The notes beneath the pieces were generated by a model. That model was given only the letters and a program-made list of their open reading frames with translations, had not been told where the DNA came from and did not search any database. Below, piece after piece: positions 15,338 to 21,579 of a stretch of 30,814 nt of DNA. Made by a program: the position numbers and the translations under genes. The stretch is from a virus: IMG/VR virus record IMGVR_UViG_3300020195_000122, positions 1 to 30,814 of that record. One strand, given 5' to 3'. Each line of letters opens with the position of its first letter. Positions within the stretch are counted from its first letter, which is position 1.

Positions 15338-15358
15338 GACTGCTCCTTCTACACTTGC

Positions 15359-15418
15359 CACCGAACGCCTTAGCTCGGTGCGCACGAAGGAAGGCGAAGA
15401 TTTCGCCCTCTATCGTGC
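15359..15418 (-). promoter_or_regulatory. two-hairpin intercistronic leader, copy 1
   Basis: Starts four bases past the upstream stop. In mRNA order: a long hairpin GCACGA/TCGTGC outer and GGCGAA/TTCGCC inner (loop of three, 15382-15418), then CACCGA/TCGGTG (15359-15380), then GGCAAG and GAAGGAG. The long hairpin is nearly identical to that of copy 2 at 17344-17380, about 2 kb away. Confidence 0.6.
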
Positions 15419-15421
15419 TTG

Positions 15422-15628
15422 TTAATCGCTTATGACCAACAACTGGAACTGTGTTTTCCCCGACGGGGTCTGGCGCTCTGTGTAGACCATTATGTCCTGG
15501 TCTATCCGATAGAACGCTTTTACCATCGTCTTGCCTTCGAACTTGAAGGCGTGCGGCCAGCGACCCGGCGAAAAGCCTAGCTCGCTTGCCTCGCGGACGG
15601 CTTCGGTTGCTTCCCTAAGACCAATCAC
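15422..15628 (-). CDS. hypothetical protein with GTG start, 68 aa
   Basis: GTG at 15628 overlaps the stop of the 32-codon gene as GTGA and has AAAGGAGG eight bases upstream, which decides the start over the earlier in-frame ATG. Product: an N-terminal amphipathic helix (GLREATEAVREASELG) and a beta-rich C-terminus. Not recognised. Confidence 0.68.
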   Translation of the reverse strand: MIGLREATEAVREASELGFSPGRWPHAFKFEGKTMVKAFYRIDQDIMVYTERQTPSGKTQFQLLVISD

Positions 15629-15723
15629 TTCTTCATCCTCCTTTGGATGTAATCTGCGATGCCTGCGGCCAAGAGGCCGCATAGCATGGACACCATGACG
15701 ATTGCGAATGGATCACTAATCAT
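15625..15723 (-). CDS. 32-aa single-span membrane microprotein
   Basis: Starts MISDPFAIVMVSMLCGLLAA and ends DYIQRRMKK: one hydrophobic span of about 20 residues followed by basic residues, so probably N-out/C-in in the inner membrane. GAGGA lies upstream, it starts inside the previous gene's end, and its stop overlaps the next GTG. The role is unknown. Confidence 0.6.
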   Translation of the reverse strand: MISDPFAIVMVSMLCGLLAAGIADYIQRRMKK

Positions 15724-15895
15724 AATCAACATCGTCCTCGAGGCGCTCGCCTTGTGCAAGATTCCAGCCGCAGAAGCAACGAGCAAGTTCCTGCATCACT
15801 ACTCCTTCGAGATTGACATGTGCGTGGTCTCCGCAGTCGATGCAGATATGCGCGCCGCAATGTTTGCTGAACTCCCAAACATGAGTGTGGCTCAT
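15716..15895 (-). CDS. small Cys/His zinc protein, 59 aa
   Basis: Contains HCGAHICIDCGDHAH and, after a helix, CFCGW. The latter CxCGW ending resembles small phage proteins of unknown function. The ATG overlaps the upstream TGA as ATGA and the frame is exactly filled. Confidence 0.65.
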   Translation of the reverse strand: MSHTHVWEFSKHCGAHICIDCGDHAHVNLEGVVMQELARCFCGWNLAQGERLEDDVDYD

Positions 15896-16092
15896 GACTT
15901 CACTCCTTCAAATAAGTCAATCACAAATGTCCCGAGGCATTTGCGACAGAGTCCCTTGTTCGACAGCTTGAGATGACAGTTTGGGCATTCGGGAAACCGG
16001 CTCCAGAACGGCATGCAGGAATAGCAGTTATCTATGAACGGATTCCTGTGTGCGGCCCCGCTGCATGAGACGATGATTGCCTTTGGCTTCAT
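15892..16092 (-). CDS. double zinc-ribbon protein, 66 aa
   Basis: Three CxxC pairs (CYSC, CPNC, CRKC) in 66 residues; the CPNCHLKLSNKGLCRKC stretch is a rubredoxin-like knuckle pair. ATG 16092 is preceded by AAGGAGAAG. Coupled on both sides. Confidence 0.7.
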   Translation of the reverse strand: MKPKAIIVSCSGAAHRNPFIDNCYSCMPFWSRFPECPNCHLKLSNKGLCRKCLGTFVIDLFEGVKS

Positions 16093-16238
16093 GCCTTCTT
16101 CTCCTTGAGCGGTGGCCGGTAGACGCCAGCGGCGTCGTACTGAGCGCATTGCCAATGCCATCCGGCTCCATTGCATGTGCCGTAGGGAGGCGCTCCTCCA
16201 AATTCGCGCGGAGCATAGCAGGGGTACTTGCGTTCCAT
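16089..16238 (-). CDS. hypothetical protein, 49 aa
   Basis: AAAGGAG lies eight bases before the ATG and the stop overlaps the next ATG as ATGA. The product has three cysteines, Pro/Gly/Trp-rich segments (GAGWHWQCAQYDAAG) and a basic end (KEKKA). Not recognised. Confidence 0.62.
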   Translation of the reverse strand: MERKYPCYAPREFGGAPPYGTCNGAGWHWQCAQYDAAGVYRPPLKEKKA

Positions 16239-16263
16239 CTCAGTTCTCCTTTGAACTTGCCGT

Positions 16264-16321
16264 CTGTCAAGAGACAGGCGCGCACCAGGAAGCAGGAACC
16301 GAAGCTCCTGCCCCTTCGTGC
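16264..16321 (-). promoter_or_regulatory. two-hairpin intercistronic leader, copy 3
   Basis: Long hairpin GCAC/GTGC outer with GCAGGA/TCCTGC inner (16282-16321), then CTGTC/GACAG (16264-16277), then GGCAAG and AAAGGAG. The inner stem differs from copies 1 and 2 on both arms, keeping pairing. Confidence 0.5.
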
Positions 16322-16328
16322 TCTCTAC

Positions 16329-16583
16329 CTATTGGCTCAGCATGTCATATGCTTCAGAGAGCTCTTTGCATACGAGACAGGAGTCTTCGTATAAAGGCCG
16401 TTCTCCGTGAGCAGCGCCTCCATGTATTCGTATCACTTCATTAAGAGCGACTTTCGTGGTCCTGACAGCATCGGCCATAGCTGCCTGTACCTCTGGGCCT
16501 TGATCTTGAAACGCAATCTTCATTTCACGTTTCGTGGCCTTCGGCCAGTCACGGTCTTGTTGCGCGGCGTTCTTTGTTGCCAT
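16329..16583 (-). CDS. hypothetical protein, 84 aa
   Basis: Not recognised. A helical, soluble protein with two late cysteines (DSCLVCKELSEAYDML) that resembles a half knuckle. AGGACGG precedes the ATG. Confidence 0.68.
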   Translation of the reverse strand: MATKNAAQQDRDWPKATKREMKIAFQDQGPEVQAAMADAVRTTKVALNEVIRIHGGAAHGERPLYEDSCLVCKELSEAYDMLSQ

Positions 16584-16598
16584 TGGGTTCCGTCCTTT

Positions 16599-16808
16599 CT
16601 ACAGAGCGCGTGCCCAGCCAAATGCTTCCAGCATCTCGTTGGCATGCTCTTTCATGCCGATTTCGCGCAGGTTCGCTACGCGAATCATGATGCATGTGCC
16701 CAGCACGTCACGTCCCTGTTGATTGAGCTCTTCGTCATGCTTCGCAAACTTCACCAGCATCTGCCGAAGCGACGACATGAACGCTGCCTGCAAGAGTACG
16801 TGGTCCAT
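16599..16808 (-). CDS. hypothetical helical protein, 69 aa
   Basis: Not recognised. All-helical by appearance (LLQAAFMSSLRQMLVKFAKH, then MIRVANLREIGMKEHANEML). AAAGGAT precedes the ATG, four bases after the stop of the 43-codon gene. Confidence 0.65.
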   Translation of the reverse strand: MDHVLLQAAFMSSLRQMLVKFAKHDEELNQQGRDVLGTCIMIRVANLREIGMKEHANEMLEAFGWARAL

Positions 16809-16812
16809 GTTC

Positions 16813-16944
16813 CTATCCTTTCAGGAGCGCAAGACATTTCTTGCATGTGACTTGCTTTGGGTCTTCCGTGTAGATTGCCCGTGGCATCTCACAGAGGACA
16901 TAGCTGTATGTCTGGTCCGGGTGCTTCATGTGCATGATGGCCAT
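16813..16944 (-). CDS. 43-aa H...LCE...TCxxCL zinc microprotein
   Basis: Product reads MHMKHPDQTYSYVLC then QVTCKKCLALLKG: the same His/Cys/CxxC plan as the 14569 and 20083 proteins, reduced to its core. ATG 16944 has AAAGGAT upstream; the longer frame to 17049 lies within the upstream gene. Probably one zinc site. Confidence 0.65.
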   Translation of the reverse strand: MAIMHMKHPDQTYSYVLCEMPRAIYTEDPKQVTCKKCLALLKG

Positions 16945-16948
16945 GCTG

Positions 16949-17227
16949 CTATCCTTTCTTCGGAAGATTCGCCTTGCGGGCGGCGAACTCTTCATACATG
17001 CTTTCGCTCGTGCGGCGAAAGATGGGGTCCGTCCGCGTTGTCGGCGCATACGTCCCCATCACATAGGGACTGTACGTTGCCTTGAAGTCAGGCTGCTTGA
17101 GTTCGCGGGCGCACACTTGGCATACTAGGCCAAGCATGTCTTCACGGCCTTTCCACGTCTGCCTGACCCAATGGACAGGCGTGCCGTGCAATTCGTCCAT
17201 CACCTTGCATCGTGGGCACTGGTTCAT
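16949..17227 (-). CDS. zinc-ribbon protein, 92 aa
   Basis: CPRC at the N-terminus and CQVC about 30 residues later (LGLVCQVCARELKQPDF) form a ribbon. ATG 17227 overlaps the stop of the 23-codon gene as ATGA, so the longer frame to 17347 is rejected. Family not recognised. Confidence 0.7.
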   Translation of the reverse strand: MNQCPRCKVMDELHGTPVHWVRQTWKGREDMLGLVCQVCARELKQPDFKATYSPYVMGTYAPTTRTDPIFRRTSESMYEEFAARKANLPKKG

Positions 17228-17295
17228 CCTGCGCACCTGCGGCAGTAGAGCCAGTGTATCGTGAACCGACCGCATGCGTGACACAGACTTCTCAT
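17224..17295 (-). CDS. 23-aa zinc-knuckle microprotein
   Basis: AAAGGAGGA lies seven bases before an ATG that opens 23 codons, with TGA overlapping the next ATG as ATGA. The product has CHAC and CRRC with ten residues between, a complete four-cysteine site in 23 residues. It is the first gene after leader copy 2. It could be functional or could mainly couple translation to the next gene. Confidence 0.55.
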   Translation of the reverse strand: MRSLCHACGRFTIHWLYCRRCAG

Positions 17296-17320
17296 GACCC
17301 TGTCCTCCTTTAGGACATGC

Positions 17321-17380
17321 CCCTTCACTTCTGTGTGAAGGGCGCACGAAGGAAGGCGAAGAGTTCGCCCTCTATCGTGC
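17321..17380 (-). promoter_or_regulatory. two-hairpin intercistronic leader, copy 2
   Basis: Long hairpin GCACGA/TCGTGC with GGCGAA/TTCGCC inside (17344-17380) and then CCCTTCAC/GTGAAGGG (17321-17342), followed by GGCATG and AAAGGAGG. It differs from copy 1 in the long hairpin at one loop base only, while the second stem is unrelated in sequence. Confidence 0.6.
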
Positions 17381-17385
17381 CTTGC

Positions 17386-17601
17386 CTAGTGCGGGTGCTT
17401 GCCGTCGCAGTCTGGCTTTGGCAGAATGATGCGAATGCGCCTGCCGGTTGGCACATGAACAAGGATGCAGTATTCATTGTGCTCAAAGCGAGCAAACATG
17501 AGCGTCAGTTCCTCGTTCTCGCCGCCCATGTGGTAGGGGTCGTGCTCAAACGGATTCTCGTTTGGCGTGATGGCGGGCATTTCTTCTATGCGGAAATCCA
17601 T
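17386..17601 (-). CDS. hypothetical protein, 71 aa; first gene of the leftward operon
   Basis: Not recognised. An acidic N-terminus (PNENPFEHDPYHMGGENEEL) is followed by beta strands (EYCILVHVPTGRRIRIILP). AAGAAGGGA lies upstream. It is the first gene read leftward from the gene-free divergence region, so is expected to be expressed early. Confidence 0.65.
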   Translation of the reverse strand: MDFRIEEMPAITPNENPFEHDPYHMGGENEELTLMFARFEHNEYCILVHVPTGRRIRIILPKPDCDGKHPH

Positions 17602-17625
17602 CCTACTTGTCCCTTCTTTCTTTGC

Positions 17626-17712
17626 CCCTCAACGCCTTTGTTGAGGGCGCACCCTGCCGTACACGAGCGCATACTAAGCATCACCTAGAAGCGCCCCTGT
17701 GCGGCAGCGTGC
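17626..17712 (-). promoter_or_regulatory. two-hairpin leader of the operon, copy 4
   Basis: CCCTCAAC/GTTGAGGG (17626-17647), then GCAC/GTGC outer (17649-17652, 17709-17712) with CTGCCG/CGGCAG (17654-17659, 17702-17707) and an inner GCGC/GCGC. On minus it is followed by GGCAAAG and GAAGG before the ATG at 17601. It is longer than the other copies, and the only one not preceded by an identified gene. Confidence 0.5.
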
Positions 17713-18422
17713 CATTCCGTTCATCACGTCGTCTGTATGGAGGGTCTGTACTTGCGCCTGTGCTTGACTCTAAACGGCGTTATCGCATTAGCATGAATCA
17801 ATTACAACCTGCTGTTGGCATGAATAGCGCCCCGTATGGCAGGCTCTCCTCCCGCGGTACATTGCCCGAACACCTCGATTCGGGCGCTGTTTGGTGCGGT
17901 TAGAAACATACTGATATGACAATGGCCAGTCAGCCCACGTTTGCGTTCCAGTCTTCAACGGCTGTGCGGCGTGATGGGTGTGCGGCCTACAACAGAGCGG
18001 GATTACAGTCCCTGAAGCGACATACTTAGCAGCCACTTTCCCTTGCAGCCCTAAGCAGTTTCGCCTACTCTTTAAGAGCGGTACGTGTGTCCAGCACCTA
18101 CGCCCCGTTGGTTTGTTCCGTCTATCGGGTGGAAATTACCTTTTGCAGCACCACCATGCGATATAGGGATTATGTTGGCGGGTAGAACGCGCCCCGCGCT
18201 GCGCCGACAAAGGGCGATATTGTTTGTCTATTCCTTATCCCTCCACTGATTACCGTACTCTTGGCTGCTGGTAGGACGCCGCTTAGCCAAGCTGTATCTT
18301 GCGGGACCTTGCGGCCCAGCTACCCTAAGTGTAACTTCTATGGAAAAGCTTGAGCAACGGACACGAAAGCCCCGCATTTGCGCTCTTTGGGGACTTCAGG
18401 TATGGTTTCCTAGGAGGGACAT
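17713..18422. other. gene-free divergence region, hairpin-rich; possible large RNA
   Basis: About 700 nt without a convincing gene lie between the leftward and rightward modules. Visible stems: GCCCGAA/TTCGGGC (17864-17885, loop 8), GGTGG/CCACC (18128-18155), GTTGGCG/CGCCGAC (18174-18208), and a two-part stem CTTAG...CTAAG with AGCTG/CAGCT inside (18282-18329). The 11-mer GGAAATTACCT at about 18131 also occurs in structured element 1 (about 6710). Promoters for both modules must lie here or nearby, but I see no consensus pair strong enough to mark. Confidence 0.4.
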
Positions 18423-18929
18423 ATGGGACGAATACTGAAGCGCACTACTTTGACGGGAAAACAGTCTCTGGCGATGATGAAACTGGTCAAGGGAATTTCT
18501 CCGTCCTCTGTAGCTCAAGAAATGGGGATGTCTGTAGGTACGATCTATACCTGGCAGAAGTCTCCCGTCTTCCTCGAACGCCAAGCTCAATACGTCGAAT
18601 CCCTAGCTCGACAGGAAATGGATCGCGGCCTCCAGGAAGCTGAGGTTACGCTTCATGAGTCTTCCAGCGCGATTGTCCAATGGATGCTCAACGTCGTATT
18701 GGGAGTGACCGAGTGCAAAGACAAAAACAGATGGCGCATGGCGTTGGACTTCTTGCATCACGCAGGGATCATCGATCAGCAAGTATTAGCAAAAAATTCG
18801 GCCCTCGAAGCCCAAGGACATTCAATCAATCTAAACCTCGATCAAAGGAGGCAATCGATCCTAGCAGCGGGGAATCAAGAGCTTCAATCACAATTGGAAA
18901 AGTTTTCGCCCCTAAGGCCCGGCTCTTAG
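18423..18929 (+). CDS. terminase small subunit candidate
   Basis: A 168-aa protein with an N-terminal helix-turn-helix (ISPSSVAQEMGMSVGTIYTWQKSPVF, about residues 29-55) followed by a long helical region and a polar tail, the layout of small terminases of the HTH type. AGGAGG lies six bases before the ATG. It is the first rightward gene; TerL lies 3.5 kb downstream, with an inserted unit between, which is unusual for a TerS-TerL pair. A transposase-like regulator is the main alternative. Confidence 0.55.
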   Translation: MGRILKRTTLTGKQSLAMMKLVKGISPSSVAQEMGMSVGTIYTWQKSPVFLERQAQYVESLARQEMDRGLQEAEVTLHESSSAIVQWMLNVVLGVTECKDKNRWRMALDFLHHAGIIDQQVLAKNSALEAQGHSINLNLDQRRQSILAAGNQELQSQLEKFSPLRPGS

Positions 18930-19800
18930 CTTCAATTTTACCCCTAAACCTAGTAGGTGCCACCGCACCAGTTTTGAAGCCGCTACGACGCTTACAGGCG
19001 TAGCTACGGGCCTGGCAAAGCGGCGTTTTAGCCTGTTTATAGGCGTTTTGTGGCAATAGACGAACGAGTTGAGACAATCCCTAGCTTCGATCACTTTCCT
19101 AGCTCTTTCTGCTCTGCACTAGCTCCTAGCTTCAAAAAGTCCTGTTTGAACCCCCCTGTAGCCTAGAATGACGCTGAATGAGTGAAGATCACTGCCTAGG
19201 GCTTGCGAATCCCTAATATTCCTGGTATCGTGATGTCATCACGGGTCACCTGCCCCTCCCTCAATCCCCCTCAAAGCACGAATCCCTGCCTAGAAGTTCT
19301 CATCGTTCTTCGCCGGCCTGAACTGATTTGACCCGAATGCACCAGTCGAGCTTCGAGGCCTCGTAGCTTCGGCGCACCACTTCTTTCGCGCCTGAATTTC
19401 GCTCTTCTTGCCTGAACCTCTTGCGAAAAAATGAACGGGAATGACTCGTCTCGTCCTGCCTCCCTCACTGAACTTCCTGACTGAATGCATCACTTCGAGG
19501 CTCTGCTTCTGCGGGCGCAACGCTTCAGTTTTTCGCGCCTGATCCGTCTTTCATGGAATACGAGCCGGTATGCTAAAAATAAAGTTCAGTTCGAACCTCG
19601 ACGTGAACTTCCCTGACTGAACTTCCTGAAGACGTGAACTTCACCGCCTGAAGATGTGAACTTCCTGCCTGACTTGAACGAGCATGAGGATCCCGCGTGA
19701 ACTTCCCGCAGGAGGATCACCTGCGATGATCGCCCACGAGGATCGCGATTCTTCGGCATGAATGATACGAGCCTAGCGAGCGAGCGTGGTCGATCCAGGG
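18930..19800. other. 870-nt non-coding stretch with short repeats
   Basis: No frame looks like a gene on either strand. The first 220 bases hold scattered CTAGCTTC copies (around 18926, 19081 and 19128). The second half holds TGAACTTC and GAGGATC repeats (separate entry). GC content and word use differ from the coding regions. An origin or regulatory region is possible. Confidence 0.5.
19469..19705 (+). repeat. six TGAACTTC iteron-like repeats
   Basis: Exact TGAACTTC occurs at 19469, 19604, 19618, 19635, 19657 and 19698, five of them inside 102 bp. Most copies read (G/C)TGAACTTC(C), flanked by CCTGA. Directly after come three GAGGATC copies (about 19686, 19712 and 19738). Directly repeated short words in a gene-free stretch are typical of replication origins or operator clusters. 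I see no initiator gene next to it. Confidence 0.6.
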
Positions 19801-19801
19801 C

Positions 19802-19828
19802 AAAAAGAAAGCGGGGCTTGCGCCCCGC
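19802..19828 (-). terminator. intrinsic terminator of the minus-strand cassette
   Basis: On the minus strand GCGGGGC-GCAA-GCCCCGC (19811-19828) forms a 7-bp GC stem with a GNRA loop and is followed at once by TTTCTTTTT. This is a textbook Rho-independent terminator, placed just after the last gene of the cassette. Confidence 0.88.
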
Positions 19829-19835
19829 CTGCGTG

Positions 19836-20012
19836 CTAGGTGCGCTGTGTGCCGCAACGCCAGCACGCCGGATGCGCCGTTACTTGCCCAAAGGCAGTGA
19901 CCAGGCTATGCAAGGCCCAGAGCGCCGCACCTATGCGGGTGCTGCTGCCCATTTCCCGGTTAGCGTGGTAGCCTGCCCAGAAGCCACCAATTACGCGCTT
20001 GTGTAGTAACAT
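19836..20012 (-). CDS. third gene of the inserted cassette, 58 aa
   Basis: Begins MLLHKRVIGGFWAGYHANRE and ends with a CWRCG pair. No family recognised. No strong ribosome site is seen before the ATG (AAGGGG is about 15 bases away), so the start is uncertain. It lies between the second copy of the repeated hairpin and the terminator, fitting the pattern hairpin-gene-hairpin-gene. Confidence 0.45.
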   Translation of the reverse strand: MLLHKRVIGGFWAGYHANREMGSSTRIGAALWALHSLVTAFGQVTAHPACWRCGTQRT

Positions 20013-20043
20013 TGGAAAACCCCTTATGTGGTTGTGTGGTGGC

Positions 20044-20064
20044 AGGGGTGCTATGCGCACCCCT
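20044..20064 (-). repeat. cassette hairpin, copy 2
   Basis: AGGGGTGC and GCACCCCT (8 bp, five-base loop TATGC) with flanks matching copy 1 at 20294-20314 (GGTGGC before, TAGCC after). It lies between the second and third cassette genes. There is no U tract, so it is not an intrinsic terminator; it may stabilise or process the transcript. Confidence 0.7.
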
Positions 20065-20082
20065 AGCCCGGTGGTGGTGGTG

Positions 20083-20262
20083 CTACAAGTAGCGCGCTGT
20101 AAATTGCGCCGCTGTAGCGGGTGCGGTGCGGTACCCGGTGGTGCGCTTGCAAGCCTTGCACGTTACGCCTTGTGTGTGCCCGTGGTGTGGCCACGGCCCA
20201 AACAACGCGCGCCCGCAAGCAGTAGCGTTGGTTAGGCTTAGGTGCATTGTTGTGTTTGCCAT
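20083..20262 (-). CDS. second gene of the inserted cassette, HL...CG...TCxxC protein, 59 aa
   Basis: Reads MHLSLTNATACG then GVTCKACKR: the same His/CG/CxxC plan as the products at 8410, 14569, 16813 and 20335. Starting at the upstream ATG gives MANTTMHL. The last 20 residues are Thr/Ala-rich. Probably one zinc site, role unknown. Confidence 0.6.
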   Translation of the reverse strand: MANTTMHLSLTNATACGRALFGPWPHHGHTQGVTCKACKRTTGYRTAPATAAQFTARYL

Positions 20263-20293
20263 TGTGGTAGTAACCCCTGTTTGTGGTGGTGGC

Positions 20294-20314
20294 AGGGGTG
20301 CTACGCGCACCCCT
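20294..20314 (-). repeat. cassette hairpin, copy 1
   Basis: AGGGGTGC/GCACCCCT with loop TACGC, between the first and second cassette genes. With copy 2 it defines a repeat of roughly 45 nt that includes the GGTGGCAGGGG and TAGCC flanks and a GTGGTG-rich side. Confidence 0.7.
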
Positions 20315-20334
20315 TAGCCTGTTGTTGTGGTGCC

Positions 20335-20700
20335 CTACGCTGCGGTTGGCGCTTGTGCCGCTACCGGCGCGGTTGGCGCTTGTGGTGCCACCTTGCGCGC
20401 CTTGCGTGGCGCGGCGGGCTTGGTGGTAGCTGCCTTGCTTATGCAGCGCTTGCACGTTGCGGCGGCCTTGCTTGCCACAAAATTAACCCGCATTGCCAGC
20501 ATGGTAGGCGTTGCCTGCTGCAGGCCGTGCGCCTTGCTGTACGTGCCACATAGGGTGGCACCCGCTGCCAGTGTGTGCACTGGCCAAGCGGCACTAGCCG
20601 CGCTTGCGTTACGCGGTTGCACGTTGCCCGCTTGCAGCTTGCAGGGCACGTACACCCACTTGCCCGGCGCTACGGTGGTGGTGGTTGGCTTGTTAGCCAT
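20335..20700 (-). CDS. first gene of the inserted cassette, 121 aa
   Basis: Starts MANKPTTTTVAPGKWVYVPC. The middle has VHTLAAGATLCG and ATCKRCISKA, the His/LCG/CxxC pattern again, and the C-terminus is a low-complexity Ala/Pro/Lys/Thr tail (KPAAPRKARKVAPQAPTAP). I use ATG 20700; AAGG lies upstream but is weak. The tail may be a nucleic-acid-binding or disordered linker. Confidence 0.65.
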   Translation of the reverse strand: MANKPTTTTVAPGKWVYVPCKLQAGNVQPRNASAASAAWPVHTLAAGATLCGTYSKAHGLQQATPTMLAMRVNFVASKAAATCKRCISKAATTKPAAPRKARKVAPQAPTAPVAAQAPTAA

Positions 20701-20784
20701 AATTGGCGGCCGCCTTAAGCCGCTACTGCCTTGCAGGCTACTGCCACCCAACAACAATGCCGGGTGCGCTTGCGCCCACGCCTA

Positions 20785-20793
20785 ATTATACCA
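20785..20793 (-). promoter_or_regulatory. extended -10 promoter of the cassette
   Basis: TGGTATAAT on the minus strand is a perfect extended -10 (TGnTATAAT). No good -35 is seen at 17 bp (TCCATA), which extended -10 promoters can do without. Transcription would start near 20778, about 78 bases before the first ATG at 20700. Confidence 0.6.
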
Positions 20794-20891
20794 TCGGGGG
20801 GGTGGTCTATGGAGCATCACCTCCGGTTGTATGCGTAGCTATTTTCACTACATACCAGCCGGTAGCCTCAGAAGGTATACGTATCCTCATG

Positions 20892-20942
20892 AATATTTTT
20901 TCGAAAAAAAATATTGCATTGCACAGGCCCGTGGAGTATTGA
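20892..20942 (+). promoter_or_regulatory. AT-rich palindrome and weak rightward promoter
   Basis: AATATTTTTT (20892-20901) pairs with AAAAAATATT (20906-20915). TTGCAT (20914-20919), a 17-bp spacer and TATTGA (20937-20942) form a possible promoter, but each hexamer matches consensus at only three positions. It would serve the gene at 20964, which has a strong AAGGAGG site. The palindrome overlapping the -35 could be an operator. Confidence 0.3.
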
Positions 20943-20963
20943 TACTACTGGTAAGGAGGAACC

Positions 20964-21194
20964 ATGTCTGAAGTAGATGCGCTATATGCCTTCGTGAGGC
21001 GATGGTTCGACGAACGATATGGAGGAAATTCAATGGCGGGTCCATTGTCTGTTGCGCCGGATCATAAAGAGCAATATAAGAAGATCTATGAACGCTGCGC
21101 GTTGATTCTGAAGGAACTTTCTGAAGAGCTAGGGCCGGAGGGCGTGAAATTAGTGACGCGGGTTCAAGACGCCGCGTACTTGGACTCGAGATAA
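20964..21194 (+). CDS. hypothetical helical protein, 76 aa
   Basis: Not recognised. Helical and acidic, with YKKIYERCALILKELSEELG as a clear amphipathic stretch. GTAAGGAGGAACC lies directly upstream of the ATG. Confidence 0.7.
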   Translation: MSEVDALYAFVRRWFDERYGGNSMAGPLSVAPDHKEQYKKIYERCALILKELSEELGPEGVKLVTRVQDAAYLDSR

Positions 21195-21196
21195 GA

Positions 21197-21427
21197 ATGC
21201 TAAAGGGGATTGACGAGAGGAAGCCAAGAGGCTTTACTAATGAGGGCGCAAAAACACTGGTTTCCCTGATCCTCTCGATTAGGGAAAATCCTGAATGGTG
21301 CGCGTCCGAGCACTCGAGGGCGATAGGGGTCAGTCGGGAGCGTGTGCGACAGTTGCGTGTGGAGCATGGACTTGTTATGCCTAAAAAAGATGCGAAGCAT
21401 CGTTCAGTGCGATGGAGGGGAGAATAA
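21197..21427 (+). CDS. small helix-turn-helix DNA-binding protein, 76 aa
   Basis: SEHSRAIGVSRERVRQLRVEHGL (about residues 38-60) is a helix-turn-helix of the sigma region 4 type, where SRERVRQL is the recognition helix. There is no region 2, so it is likely a regulator and not a sigma factor. Two bases after the upstream stop, and its TAA overlaps the next ATG. Confidence 0.72.
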   Translation: MLKGIDERKPRGFTNEGAKTLVSLILSIRENPEWCASEHSRAIGVSRERVRQLRVEHGLVMPKKDAKHRSVRWRGE

Positions 21428-21579
21428 TGAGCGAACGCTGGATCAGGGTGCTGATTGTGGTAGTGGTCGTCGCCTTTGCGGCACTACTGCTCGCCTATTA
21501 TGCTGTTTGGTACCACGCTGTCACTGGCGAATGGTGGAATCCAATATGGGAGAGCGAAATGACGGGGCGCATAACATGA
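21427..21579 (+). CDS. single-span membrane protein, 50 aa
   Basis: MSERWIRV is followed by a hydrophobic span (LIVVVVVAFAALLLAYYAVW) and a polar Trp-rich end. One membrane segment of about 23 residues. TAATG overlaps the upstream stop and ATGA the next start. Small membrane genes next to lysis genes can be holins or spanins, but there is no evidence beyond position. Confidence 0.68.
   Translation: MSERWIRVLIVVVVVAFAALLLAYYAVWYHAVTGEWWNPIWESEMTGRIT

Noticed and set aside
17788-18036. Minus-strand frame of 82 codons in the divergence region
   Set aside because: No ribosome site, no recognisable composition, and it lies across several hairpins; treated as chance.
20242-20785. Plus-strand frames over the inserted cassette
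   Set aside because: Translations are Cys/Ala/Leu-rich repeats typical of the complement of a GTG-rich sequence; promoter, terminator and zinc motifs all point to the minus strand.
21342-21575. Longer N-terminus for the zinc-ribbon gene at 21576
   Set aside because: The extension is an out-of-frame reading of the HTH and membrane genes, and the ATGA overlap at 21576 fits the operon.
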